NCBI GenBank assembly: GCA_029246505.1
Contig: JAQWNC010000018.1
Span: 62,001 to 126,000 of the forward strand
DNA: 64,000 nucleotides
Source: Arenicellaceae bacterium
GTDB taxonomy: Bacteria; Pseudomonadota; Gammaproteobacteria; Arenicellales; Arenicellaceae
Direction: 5' to 3'
Made by a program: the position numbers and the translations under genes. Under the pieces are notes generated by a model. That model was not told the DNA's origin. It saw nothing but the letters and a program-made list of their open reading frames with translations, and searched no databases. Positions 56,127 through 64,000 of this stretch are shown here, piece by piece; position 1 is the stretch's first letter; each line of letters begins with the position of its first letter.

Positions 56127-56873
56127 TTACGCCGCTTTTTGCAGGAATACCTTTAGCCATTTTGCCAACGCCTCAGAATCACCGATATGTTGACCATCAG
56201 CAAACACCTGAGGCACTGTTGCTTGACCGGTGATCGCTTTAAGCGATACAGAAGTAGCATCCGTTCCCAAAATAATTTCTTCGAAACCAATACTAGCCGC
56301 CTCGAGCGATTGCTTTGCTTTTGCGCAGAACCCACAACCAGGTTTAGTAAATATGGCTACGGAAGCCGGTACCGAAGCATCAGGGTTCAAATATCTAAGC
56401 ATAGTATCGGCATCAGATACTTCGAAAGGATCTCCTAGTTTATCTGGCTCAATAAACATTTTTTCGATTACGCCATCTCGCACCACCATAGAGTAACGCC
56501 AAGAACGTTTACCAAATCCCAAGTCGTCTTTCGATACCAACATACCCATACCATCAGTAAATTCTCCGTTACCATCAGGTAGCACAGTAATATTCTGAGC
56601 CTCTTGATCTACTTTCCAGGCATTCATCACAAATGTATCGTTTACACTTACACATACAATTTCATCAATGCCTTCCTTAAAAAATACAGGAGCCAGTTCG
56701 TTGTAGCGCGGCAAGTGGGTGGATGAACAGGTAGGAGTAAACGCGCCAGGAAGTGAAAATACGATGACGCTCTTACCTTTAAAAATATCATCAGAACTTA
56801 CGTCTTCCCATGCATCGCCTTTACGCGTACGAAAAGTGGCTAAGGGGACTGCTTGATTTTCTTTGCTAACCAA
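56127..56873 (-). CDS. Peroxiredoxin-glutaredoxin fusion (Prx5 hybrid)
   Basis: This is a thiol peroxidase reducing hydrogen peroxide with glutathione through its own glutaredoxin domain. Residues 1-160 are a Prx5-type domain ([20 protein letters not shown], peroxidatic Cys in PTCSS). Residues 165-248 are glutaredoxin with active site [12 protein letters not shown] and [16 protein letters not shown]. The best start is TTG at 56873 with GAGG nine bases upstream; another TTG at 56888 has no such site. It is followed by oxyR. Hybrids of this kind are known from Haemophilus and other gammaproteobacteria. Confidence 0.93.
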   Translation of the reverse strand: MVSKENQAVPLATFRTRKGDAWEDVSSDDIFKGKSVIVFSLPGAFTPTCSSTHLPRYNELAPVFFKEGIDEIVCVSVNDTFVMNAWKVDQEAQNITVLPDGNGEFTDGMGMLVSKDDLGFGKRSWRYSMVVRDGVIEKMFIEPDKLGDPFEVSDADTMLRYLNPDASVPASVAIFTKPGCGFCAKAKQSLEAASIGFEEIILGTDATSVSLKAITGQATVPQVFADGQHIGDSEALAKWLKVFLQKAA

Positions 56874-56884
56874 TATTATTGCCC

Positions 56885-56921
56885 TCAATTAATAACTATA
56901 TAATTCATAGTGTGAACATAT
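56885..56921 (-). promoter_or_regulatory. Candidate OxyR binding site upstream of peroxiredoxin-glutaredoxin gene
   Basis: The minus strand has CTAT-N7-ATAG at 56896-56910, the central pair of the four-part OxyR motif (ATAG..CTAT-N7-ATAG..CTAT). The outer left tetramer is ATAT (one change from ATAG) at the right spacing; the outer right tetramer is a poor match. It lies only 12-48 bases before the start codon, which leaves little space for a downstream promoter and lowers confidence in an activating role. Confidence 0.45.
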
Positions 56922-57136
56922 TATGAGTATTTTATATTTATTTGTTTAATCGTTTATATTTATATCATTAATTAGTTTTATCTATTAATAATCCTTGACG
57001 CATTCTCGGTATCTTTATGAAATTGAGAGGTATTGGTTGCCATAACTCTGGCCAGAAATAGCTAAAACTGCTACCTTACGCACCGATATTCAGGGCTTCA
57101 TTTGCCCGAAAAACTAGTCACTTCACCCCATACCAG

Positions 57137-59158
57137 ATGCGCAAAATACTCGTAACCTCCGCACTACCATACGCTAATGGTCCGATCCATCTCGGACATA
57201 TGGTTGAACACATACAAACAGATATATGGCGGCGCTTTCAAAAAGCACGTGGCCACGATATACGAGGGATCTGTGCAGATGATGCTCATGGTACCCCGAT
57301 AATGCTCCGAGCTCGAAAAGAAGGTATTGAAGCGACCGAACTAATCGATCGCATGTGGCAAGAGCACAATGCCGACTTTAAGGACTTTTTTGTTGAGTAC
57401 GATAATTTCTACACCACACACTCGCCTGAGAATAAGGCCATCAGTTCTGAAATTTACCTTGCGCTGAAAGACGCAGGTGATATTGAAACTAAAACCATAG
57501 AGCAAGCCTATGACGAAAGTGCAGGCATGTTCTTACCCGACCGTTTTATCAAAGGTACTTGCCCTAACTGCAAAACTGATGACCAGTACGGTGATAATTG
57601 TGAGGCCTGCGGTGCAACCTATAGCACTGACCAAATCATCAATCCGGTATCTGCGCTATCAGGCGAAAAGCCAACGTCAAAAGAAACTGAACATTTCTTT
57701 TTTAAACTTAAAAACCATCAAGCTATGCTTGAAAAGTGGGTTCGTTCAGGCACTTTACAAGATGGCATAGCCAACAAAATAAGCGAATGGTTTGAGGCCG
57801 GTTTGCAAGATTGGGATATTAGCCGTGACGCGCCCTACTTTGGTTTTGAAATTCCGGATGCACCCGGAAAATATTTTTATGTGTGGTTAGACGCTCCAAT
57901 CGGCTATATGGCCAGCCACAAAAACTATTGTGAAAGAGTTGGCGAAGACTACGATGCTTTCTGGAGCAAGGATAGCGAAACAGAGCTGTACCACTTCATC
58001 GGTAAAGATATTGCTTACTTTCACACGCTGTTTTGGCCAGCGATGCTGGCTGGAGCAGGTAAGCGCCTGCCAAATGGCGTATATGCGCATGGTTTTCTTA
58101 CCGTAGGCGGGACCAAGATGTCTAAGTCACGTGGCACCTTCATCAAAGCTCGCACCTACTTAAACCAGTTATCTCCTGAGTACCTTAGATATTATTATGC
58201 TGCTAAGCTTGGCAGCGGCATTGATGATATAGACCTCAATCTGGAGGACTTTGCCCAACGTGTGAATTCTGATTTGATTGGTAAGTTAGTGAATATTGCC
58301 TCCCGTTGTTCTGGATTCATCAACAAGCGATTTGACAGCCAATTAGCAGGCAAACTATACGACCCAGAACTATTTGCTCAATTTACCAGCGCCAGCGAAG
58401 CTATCGCCGAACGTTTCGAGGCACGCGAATATAGCGCGGCAATCCGGCAAATAATGGCTTTTGCGGACAGAGCTAATCAGTTCGTCGATGAGCATAAACC
58501 TTGGGTCGTGATAAAAGAAGAAGGTAAATTGGATGAAGTGCAGGCCGTATGCACACAGGGGCTCAATCTGTACCGAATACTAATCTCCTGGCTACAGCCC
58601 GTTTTGCCACAATTAGCAGCTGATAGCGGGTCATTCCTGAACACGGACTTGAGTCTATTTCCAGACTCTAATACTGAAGCACTTCTAAACCACGAAATTA
58701 ATAAGTTCAAGCCCTTGATGACGCGTATTGAGCCGGAGAGCATTGAAAAAATGACTGAAGAAACTAAACTGGATGTCGCTGCTGAATCCACACCAACGCC
58801 TACCGGCCCATTGGCAGACGACCCGATAAATGACGAAATAAACTATGACGATTTTGCAAAAATTGACTTGCGCATCGCTAAAATTATTAAAGCCGAGCAT
58901 GTAGAAGGTGCAGACAAACTGCTGCAACTTACTCTAGATATTGGTGGCGAAACCCGTAATGTCTTTGCCGGTATTAAATCTGCTTACGACCCCGCTGATC
59001 TCGAAGGAAATCTAACCGTAATGGTAGCCAATCTGGCGCCACGCAAAATGCGTTTTGGAATGTCTGAAGGAATGCTACTCGCCGCCGGGCCCGGTGGATC
59101 AGATCTATTTGTTCTATCACCTGATGATGGCGCGCAGCCGGGTATGCGGGTTAAGTAA
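57137..59158 (+). CDS. metG: Methionyl-tRNA synthetase
   Basis: This class I synthetase charges tRNA-Met. In 673 residues it has the HIGH-like motif [17 protein letters not shown] (near 13), a four-cysteine zinc knuckle ([21 protein letters not shown]) and KMSKS in [14 protein letters not shown]-terminal tRNA-binding EMAP-II-like domain runs from about 570 ([44 protein letters not shown]). The start is ATG. The rnfB-like gene follows 35 bases downstream on the same strand. Confidence 0.98.
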   Translation: MRKILVTSALPYANGPIHLGHMVEHIQTDIWRRFQKARGHDIRGICADDAHGTPIMLRARKEGIEATELIDRMWQEHNADFKDFFVEYDNFYTTHSPENKAISSEIYLALKDAGDIETKTIEQAYDESAGMFLPDRFIKGTCPNCKTDDQYGDNCEACGATYSTDQIINPVSALSGEKPTSKETEHFFFKLKNHQAMLEKWVRSGTLQDGIANKISEWFEAGLQDWDISRDAPYFGFEIPDAPGKYFYVWLDAPIGYMASHKNYCERVGEDYDAFWSKDSETELYHFIGKDIAYFHTLFWPAMLAGAGKRLPNGVYAHGFLTVGGTKMSKSRGTFIKARTYLNQLSPEYLRYYYAAKLGSGIDDIDLNLEDFAQRVNSDLIGKLVNIASRCSGFINKRFDSQLAGKLYDPELFAQFTSASEAIAERFEAREYSAAIRQIMAFADRANQFVDEHKPWVVIKEEGKLDEVQAVCTQGLNLYRILISWLQPVLPQLAADSGSFLNTDLSLFPDSNTEALLNHEINKFKPLMTRIEPESIEKMTEETKLDVAAESTPTPTGPLADDPINDEINYDDFAKIDLRIAKIIKAEHVEGADKLLQLTLDIGGETRNVFAGIKSAYDPADLEGNLTVMVANLAPRKMRFGMSEGMLLAAGPGGSDLFVLSPDDGAQPGMRVK

Positions 59159-59193
59159 GACTTCATTTACAACTGGCAGAAGGGTACTTTAGA

Positions 59194-59841
59194 TTGACAC
59201 ACAGTTGGCAAGAAATTGACAAGTGGCTACCGCAAACCCAATGCACCCGCTGTGGTTACCCAAATTGTAAAGAATACGCTCAAGCCGTCTCAAGCGGTAC
59301 TGTCGACATTAATCGCTGCCCACCAGGTGGCGATGTTACCATTCGTGGTTTGGCGAGCCTGCTCGGCAAAATAGGTAAGCCGCTAGCTAAAGATTTAGCC
59401 AATTATGCAGGCAAGCAATTAGCTCAGATTGATGAAGATATCTGCATAGGTTGTGTGATTTGTATTCAGGCCTGTCCGGTTGATGCCATTAGCGGCGCCG
59501 CTAAACAAATCCATACCGTAATAAGCGACGAATGTACCGGTTGCGAGTTATGTATTCTACCTTGCCCGGTTGATTGCATCAGCCTAGTACCGGTAGAGTC
59601 TGCCCAATTAACAACTCCATTTGCTTCCGACAACCGCTGGCCTGACCACACCTCAAAACAAGTGCAGCGTGCCCGTGAGCAAACTTATGCTCGCCACGAT
59701 CGGTTGCAGTTACTGATTAAAGAAAAATCTGCCGCTAAGCGTTTAAAGGACATTCGCAAAAATGCAAAGCCTGGCCAATTAAAAAGTGAAATCACCGCTG
59801 CGGTCGCAAGAGTAAAAGCCAAACAAAACCCATCCAAATGA
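59194..59841 (+). CDS. rnfB: RnfB-like ferredoxin without membrane anchor
   Basis: The 215 residues begin directly with the 4Fe-4S domain of RnfB ([25 protein letters not shown], then INRCPPGG). Two ferredoxin motifs follow ([16 protein letters not shown] and [16 protein letters not shown]) and a Lys-rich helical tail. The N-terminal membrane helix of classical RnfB/RsxB is missing. No rnfA, C, D, G or E genes are near, so it may be a soluble electron carrier. The start is TTG at 59194. Its stop overlaps the nth start in an ATGA, so translation is coupled; rnfB-nth pairing is common. Confidence 0.88.
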   Translation: MTHSWQEIDKWLPQTQCTRCGYPNCKEYAQAVSSGTVDINRCPPGGDVTIRGLASLLGKIGKPLAKDLANYAGKQLAQIDEDICIGCVICIQACPVDAISGAAKQIHTVISDECTGCELCILPCPVDCISLVPVESAQLTTPFASDNRWPDHTSKQVQRAREQTYARHDRLQLLIKEKSAAKRLKDIRKNAKPGQLKSEITAAVARVKAKQNPSK

Positions 59842-60473
59842 ATAAGCAAATAAGAACAGAGATCTTTTCACGGTGGCGAAATGCGAATCCGAAGCCCACG
59901 ACAGAGCTCAACTACCATTCACCGTTCGAACTGTTAATTGCCGTTATTCTATCTGCTCAGGCTACCGATATTGGAGTAAACAAGGCCACAGATAAACTAT
60001 ACCCGGTAGCCAATACCCCTGAAAGTATCGCTGCATTGGGCGTAGCAGGCCTAAGCGACTACATAAAAACAATTGGGCTATATAACAGCAAAGCAAAAAA
60101 CGTTATCAAAACCTGTCACATGCTAATTGATTTACATGATAGCAAAGTGCCCGACGACCGCAAAGCACTAGAGGCATTACCCGGTGTTGGCAGAAAAACT
60201 GCAAATGTGGTATTAAATACGGCCTTTGGCCACCCTACCATTGCGGTTGATACACATATTTTTCGTGTCTCGAATCGTACAAAAATCGCCCCCGGTAAAG
60301 ACGTAGTCGAAGTAGAGCAGCGGTTACTGCGAGTAGTGCCTGAAGGATTTATGATCGATGCCCACCACTGGATAATATTGCATGGCCGCTATACTTGTAT
60401 GGCTCGCAAACCAAAGTGCCCTGAATGCACTATTAACGACTTGTGCGAGTACCGACAAAAGGTCACTACCTAG
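59838..60473 (+). CDS. nth: Endonuclease III
   Basis: This DNA glycosylase/AP lyase removes oxidised pyrimidines. The 211 residues contain the helix-hairpin-helix [38 protein letters not shown], with the catalytic lysine in GRKTANV and the aspartate in VDTHIFR. The iron-sulfur cluster cysteines are in [24 protein letters not shown]. The ATG at 59838 overlaps the rnfB stop by four bases. The length matches the family. Confidence 0.97.
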   Translation: MNKQIRTEIFSRWRNANPKPTTELNYHSPFELLIAVILSAQATDIGVNKATDKLYPVANTPESIAALGVAGLSDYIKTIGLYNSKAKNVIKTCHMLIDLHDSKVPDDRKALEALPGVGRKTANVVLNTAFGHPTIAVDTHIFRVSNRTKIAPGKDVVEVEQRLLRVVPEGFMIDAHHWIILHGRYTCMARKPKCPECTINDLCEYRQKVTT

Positions 60474-60574
60474 TTAAAATACCATAACCACATGGCCCTA
60501 GATTACATGCACATCAGGCATTCGATAGCGTGTAAGATGCCATTCTTCGACTAACAGTGATTGAAGTTGTTTTT

Positions 60575-62128
60575 ATGAACTTATCTTACGCTAGATACAC
60601 CGGCTCGACCGCATTAACTATCATGTTATTGGTCAGCAGCCAGCCGTTAAAAGCGGTCGAAGACTTTGATGACTTTTGGGTAGCCCCCACCGCGATTAAC
60701 GTAAATAATTCTAGCAAATCAGGTCCCTTCGAAGTTAAAACAAGTTGGGTTAACAAACTTGCTGATCGTTCCTCCCAATTGCTTCATCGAGATAGTGTTA
60801 TTTCAACTTTCGCTTCAACCAGCAACGGATTCAATACGTTCGCATTTGCTTCCAGCTACTCCGAACAAGAAAGTAGCGCGGCCATTGGCATACGAGTAGG
60901 TTCACTGAGCTTTTACGCCAATTCTGGTAGTGGTGAATCGTACTCACATAACAATACCAACTATTCTGGTATTGACCCCTATGCGTATCATGGAGGCAAT
61001 ATAGTTGACTACCAATACACAGGCGCTTCTATGGGCTTTGCCACAGGCAAATATTCACAGTTGCAAGCGGGACGAACAACCGTAACTGCAGATCGCCTTG
61101 AAGATCGGCATTCAAGCTTTATTGATTTTTCCAATAATAGGATGTTTGCCCGATACACTTATGTAGAGCGTGGTAGTGATTACGTCGGTTATGGCCTTGA
61201 CGCGGGCATTAAAATTGGCCGTGTAGATCTAGCGTACCAAGAGTTAACAAGCCGCTATGATGTTTCCACACGTCGAATTCGATTTAACTGGAAACAGGGT
61301 CAACAAAACTCGTTCTGGTTCGACCTATCAGCCCATCGAAACGCCGCTTTCGAAGCATATTCTGATTCCAGCATAATGATTAGTTGGCAACACTCGCTAG
61401 GAGGAAATAACCTGGCCAGTTACGCCACCGATGACGAACCCGATGAACCCCAACAACGAGGCACAATGGACCGCGGCGTGCTGATTGGTGGAGCCGTTGC
61501 TGCCGGCGCTGTAGTGCTAAGTTCAGGTAGTGGCGGGCAAGACAGCGCTGATCGCGCTCCTCCTGACACCACACAATCAGCCCCGCAACCAGCGGATGAT
61601 CCCACTATTCTTGACATCTCTGATACGAGTATTGATGAGATGATGTCTGCGATATTTGATTTGGCTAACCAGAATTTCACCGATAACTCGCAAACCACAG
61701 AACCAGACCAGAATAGTATAGGCACTGAGGGAAACCCTCAATTAGATCCAGCCCAACACGATTCAGCCCGTTCACGATTTAATAGCATCAACCCCATATC
61801 TGTAGCCGAGAATAGAGAGTATGGTGGATACGTATATCAAACAGCTGATGGCAGTTTCGCCACCACTAACCCAATAGGTGGTGATGCACAATCTGTATCA
61901 TTAGGGGACCCAAATTTTTCGGTGCCCAATGGTACTACTGCACGCGCGTCTTACCATACCCACGGAGCCTATGATCCCCAATTTGCAAGTGAAGAGTTTT
62001 CTAACACCGATCTTGAAGGTGATCGAGTTCACAATATTGATGGTTACCTCGCAACTCCAATGGGTACATTTTTGTACCACGACGTGACAACCGGACAGAT
62101 AAGTAACTTAGGAACTGTAAATAACTGA
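60575..62128 (+). CDS. Exported beta-rich protein with C-terminal DUF4329-like domain
   Basis: From the ATG at 60575 (517 residues; a GTG six codons upstream is possible) a signal peptide ends near ...SSQPLKA. Residues about 30-285 alternate in the manner of outer-membrane beta-strands (NTFAFASSYS, AAIGIRVGSLSFYA, GASMGFATGKYSQLQAG, GYGLDAGIKIGRVDLAYQEL, SSIMISWQHSL). A Gly/Ala hydrophobic stretch (GVLIGGAVAAGAVVLSSGSGG) and an acidic disordered linker follow. The last 120 residues (PISVAENREYGGYVYQ, ARASYHTHGAYDPQF, SNTDLEGD, IDGYLATPMGTFLY) resemble DUF4329, a domain also found at the ends of RHS-type toxins. E, HxH and SxxD occur in JAMM-like order, suggesting a metal site. It is coupled to the next gene. 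Confidence 0.65.
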   Translation: MNLSYARYTGSTALTIMLLVSSQPLKAVEDFDDFWVAPTAINVNNSSKSGPFEVKTSWVNKLADRSSQLLHRDSVISTFASTSNGFNTFAFASSYSEQESSAAIGIRVGSLSFYANSGSGESYSHNNTNYSGIDPYAYHGGNIVDYQYTGASMGFATGKYSQLQAGRTTVTADRLEDRHSSFIDFSNNRMFARYTYVERGSDYVGYGLDAGIKIGRVDLAYQELTSRYDVSTRRIRFNWKQGQQNSFWFDLSAHRNAAFEAYSDSSIMISWQHSLGGNNLASYATDDEPDEPQQRGTMDRGVLIGGAVAAGAVVLSSGSGGQDSADRAPPDTTQSAPQPADDPTILDISDTSIDEMMSAIFDLANQNFTDNSQTTEPDQNSIGTEGNPQLDPAQHDSARSRFNSINPISVAENREYGGYVYQTADGSFATTNPIGGDAQSVSLGDPNFSVPNGTTARASYHTHGAYDPQFASEEFSNTDLEGDRVHNIDGYLATPMGTFLYHDVTTGQISNLGTVNN

Positions 62129-62625
62129 TGCTTTTAAGATCACTATGTAGCATCTTCATGGCTTTTCAGATTGGATTATTTAGTGGAGCTATTATGGCCG
62201 ATGTTGATGAAATGCTTTTGGAAGCTACGGATTACGTAAATAGTTTGGCTAGCGACTGTGTGTATTTGGATGGATATATCTGTCAGGCTGAGGGGCCAAA
62301 ACCAGGCGAAAGTTCTCGTGTTTATGCGCATGCGACGGATGACACTGGCACTTTGCCAGCGCTGCTGGTGCAAGCCTGGCCTGCAGCCCATGCCCATTTT
62401 TTGGCCGACGAAAATCTCAGTGACCAACAAAAGCAGCTAATGCACTATCGAATCGGCTTTAGTAAACAAGGGAACGAAGTAATTGTACTATTCCGACCAT
62501 TGTTCTTGCCTCAAATGCAAAATGGCAAAGTAGCGGGGAAAATGCGAGCAACCATCGGCAAGGAAATCCAAATAAACGTAGACCTAAACACCTTGAAAGT
62601 TACCCGTTCTATCTACGGAAAATAA
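62128..62625 (+). CDS. Predicted periplasmic partner of the DUF4329-like protein
   Basis: The 165 residues begin with a signal peptide (MLLRSLCSIFMAFQIGLFSGAIMA). A mature part of about 140 residues follows, with two cysteines close together (ASDCVYLDGYICQAE) that could form a disulfide. Its end, EIQINVDLNTLKVTRSIYGK, looks like the terminal beta-hairpin of cystatin- or NTF2-like folds. I do not recognise a named family. Its ATG overlaps the preceding stop (TGATG), so the two are made together. This context would fit an immunity or inhibitor protein for the upstream domain; that is inference only. Confidence 0.6.
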   Translation: MLLRSLCSIFMAFQIGLFSGAIMADVDEMLLEATDYVNSLASDCVYLDGYICQAEGPKPGESSRVYAHATDDTGTLPALLVQAWPAAHAHFLADENLSDQQKQLMHYRIGFSKQGNEVIVLFRPLFLPQMQNGKVAGKMRATIGKEIQINVDLNTLKVTRSIYGK

Positions 62626-62847
62626 TTGACTATCTAGCGAATTTTCATAAACCGGTCAATTTTTATGGTAATCAGTTGTTCTTCAAGGGTGGTAAAATCG
62701 AGAATCACAGAGTCGCACATACTGCCCAAGTAGAAGCCTATCTTTAAATTCGCATTTAACTTAGTTAATCGTAACAGCCATCTCGAACACTGATACTAAT
62801 ATGCGCAAGCGAACCTCACCATAGACCGATAAAGTTCTCATAGACCG

Positions 62848-63840
62848 TTGCCTCTAATATCAGTCCTAATGCCAGTACGCAACGCTGGAGATTTTCTTAA
62901 GCAATCTGTGACGAGCGTATTACTGCAAACCCATAAAAATATAAAACTCATCATCGTTGACGACCACTCAACTGATGACTCCATCCAAATACTAGCACCA
63001 GACCCTAGAATCAAAATACTCAAGAATCCGGGGGATGGAATAGTTCAGGCCCTAAACCACGGCCTGGAATACGCCTTAGCAGAAGTAGATTGTGAATATA
63101 TTGCGCGTATGGACGCCGACGATATCGCCCATCGACAGAGACTAGAAAAACAATTGGCTTACCAAAGAGATAATCCAGATATCGACATCATCGGTGCTAA
63201 AGTCCAAATGTTTGGAGAAAACCTCGGCGACGGCTACCGCCACTATGAACAATGGATTAATTCGCTGGTAGAACCAGAAGATATATCACTTAATATTTTT
63301 ATAGAAAGCCCGATCCCACATCCAACCGCTTTCGCACATAAAAGCGTATGGCAAAAACTTGGAGGGTATCTGGACCACACGTGGCCTGAGGACTATGACT
63401 TGTGGCTCAGAGCTCATTTACTGAATATGCGTTTTGGTAAACCCCAAGAAGTCCTCCTTGATTGGCGCGACCACGAACCCAGACTTTCTAGAAAGGATGA
63501 TCGTTATGCTAAAAAATATTTTTATCACGCAAAAATATACTATTTGGCGAAGCAAGATATCACCAAACAATTTCGCATCTGGGGCACAGGTCCTACTGCT
63601 ATGCTAGTCCACGACCAACTCATCGAACACAAAGTTGAAGTGACCAGTTTTATCGATATTTCAGAAAAAATGATTGGTCGAAAAAAACGTAATAAAGACG
63701 TTATTAGTGGTTGGGGGCTTATAAAAACCACAGAATTTTTACTTATCGCGGTGGCCTCACGTGGCGCACGAAACGAGATCCGAGAATACTTAAATTCTCA
63801 AGGATTTAGCGAAGGCTCCGATTATCTTTGCGTAGCCTAA
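62848..63840 (+). CDS. Family 2 glycosyltransferase
   Basis: The 330 residues start with TTG (PLISVLMPVRNAGDFLKQSVTSVLLQTHKNIKLIIVDDHSTDDS). The GT-A fold DXD motif is MDADDIAHRQRLEKQL (near 90), then PHPTAFAHKSVWQKLGGY and WPEDYDLWLRAHL. A C-terminal part of about 90 residues (FRIWGTGPTAMLVHDQLIEHKVEVTSFIDI, LLIAVASRGARNEIREYLNSQGF) forms a Rossmann-like module often attached to this GT2 subgroup. Ribosome site and start are weak, so a slightly later start is possible. The likely role is surface polysaccharide synthesis; the sugar is unknown. Confidence 0.88.
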   Translation: MPLISVLMPVRNAGDFLKQSVTSVLLQTHKNIKLIIVDDHSTDDSIQILAPDPRIKILKNPGDGIVQALNHGLEYALAEVDCEYIARMDADDIAHRQRLEKQLAYQRDNPDIDIIGAKVQMFGENLGDGYRHYEQWINSLVEPEDISLNIFIESPIPHPTAFAHKSVWQKLGGYLDHTWPEDYDLWLRAHLLNMRFGKPQEVLLDWRDHEPRLSRKDDRYAKKYFYHAKIYYLAKQDITKQFRIWGTGPTAMLVHDQLIEHKVEVTSFIDISEKMIGRKKRNKDVISGWGLIKTTEFLLIAVASRGARNEIREYLNSQGFSEGSDYLCVA

Positions 63841-64000
63841 ATTATCGGCTCGAACCCATAAAGAGTTTCAGGGTTATCAACCAATATTTTCTTACGTAGC
63901 CGCTCATCGCTGACCCAATCAGCGAGCATATCCATTAACTTTCCATCATTCGGCATGTTGCCCTTAAAAATCGGATGAGGCCAATCAGTCCCCCAAATAA
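63837..64000 (-). CDS. C-terminal end of an amidohydrolase-family protein, 5' end outside window
   Basis: The minus strand is open from the right edge to a TAG at 63837-63839 and encodes IWGTDWPHPIFKGN, then LADWVSDERLRKKILVDNPETLYGFEPII. The WGTDWPHP metal-site block followed by an LVDNPxxLYGF end is typical of amidohydrolase_2 enzymes such as 2-pyrone-4,6-dicarboxylate lactonase. Only about 54 residues are visible. It overlaps the end of the convergent glycosyltransferase gene by four bases. Confidence 0.82.
   Translation of the reverse strand, partial: IWGTDWPHPIFKGNMPNDGKLMDMLADWVSDERLRKKILVDNPETLYGFEPII

Noticed and set aside
1-64000. CRISPR arrays, rRNA genes or complete insertion sequences
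   Set aside because: No regularly spaced repeats, rRNA sequence, or transposase with terminal inverted repeats was seen on either strand.

Overview
The window looks like chromosome of a moderately AT-rich gammaproteobacterium. Several gene orders point that way: ileS-ribF-murJ-rpsT, proB-obgE-rpmA-rplU facing ispB, csrA-lysC-alaS-recX-recA-pncC next to a serine tRNA, hrcA-grpE-dnaK-dnaJ, and bamE-rnfH-ratA-smpB. Some details are not enterobacterial: hrcA is present, L21 carries an extra C-terminal domain, glutamate 5-kinase lacks its PUA domain, and many starts are GTG or TTG. A deep-branching marine-type gammaproteobacterium fits, but no genus can be fixed from the sequence alone.

Layout. 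1-10.3 kb: translation, cell wall and cofactor housekeeping (ileS cut by the left edge, ribF, a DUF2203 gene, murJ, rpsT, proB, obgE, rpmA, rplU, ispB). 10.3-13.8 kb: purC, a glutaryl-CoA dehydrogenase and a small outer-membrane-type protein. 13.9-24.1 kb: tRNA-Ser(GCU), csrA, lysC, alaS, recX, recA with a LexA box, pncC, rlmB and rnr. 24.2-37.5 kb: an accessory region starting at tRNA-Leu(CAG). It holds a truncated tyrosine integrase, about 1 kb of non-coding DNA, a two-gene unknown operon behind repeated operator-like sites, a polytopic membrane protein, and three broken hydrolase genes. It also holds a catabolic and transport group: a secreted alpha/beta hydrolase, a 2-oxoglutarate oxygenase, a fused TRAP permease, a TAXI binding protein and a CoA-transferase.

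37.7-48 kb: panB coupled to a deoxynucleoside kinase, ispZ, a BolA-family gene, TPR, hydrolase and TSUP permease genes, then the heat-shock cluster dnaJ-dnaK-grpE-hrcA. Strong sigma-32-type promoters lie upstream of grpE and dnaK. 48-60.5 kb: nadK-recN-acetyltransferase, bamE, rnfH-ratA, an NSS transporter, smpB, greB, oxyR beside a peroxiredoxin-glutaredoxin fusion, metG, a soluble RnfB-like ferredoxin and nth. 60.5-64 kb: a two-gene exported system (a beta-rich envelope protein with a C-terminal DUF4329-like domain, and a translationally coupled periplasmic partner), a GT2 glycosyltransferase, and the 3' end of an amidohydrolase cut by the right edge.

The most unusual items are the coupled DUF4329-like pair, the L21 fusion, the 9-residue repeats in the RecA tail, and the decaying tRNA-Leu-associated region with its repeated operator-like sequences.
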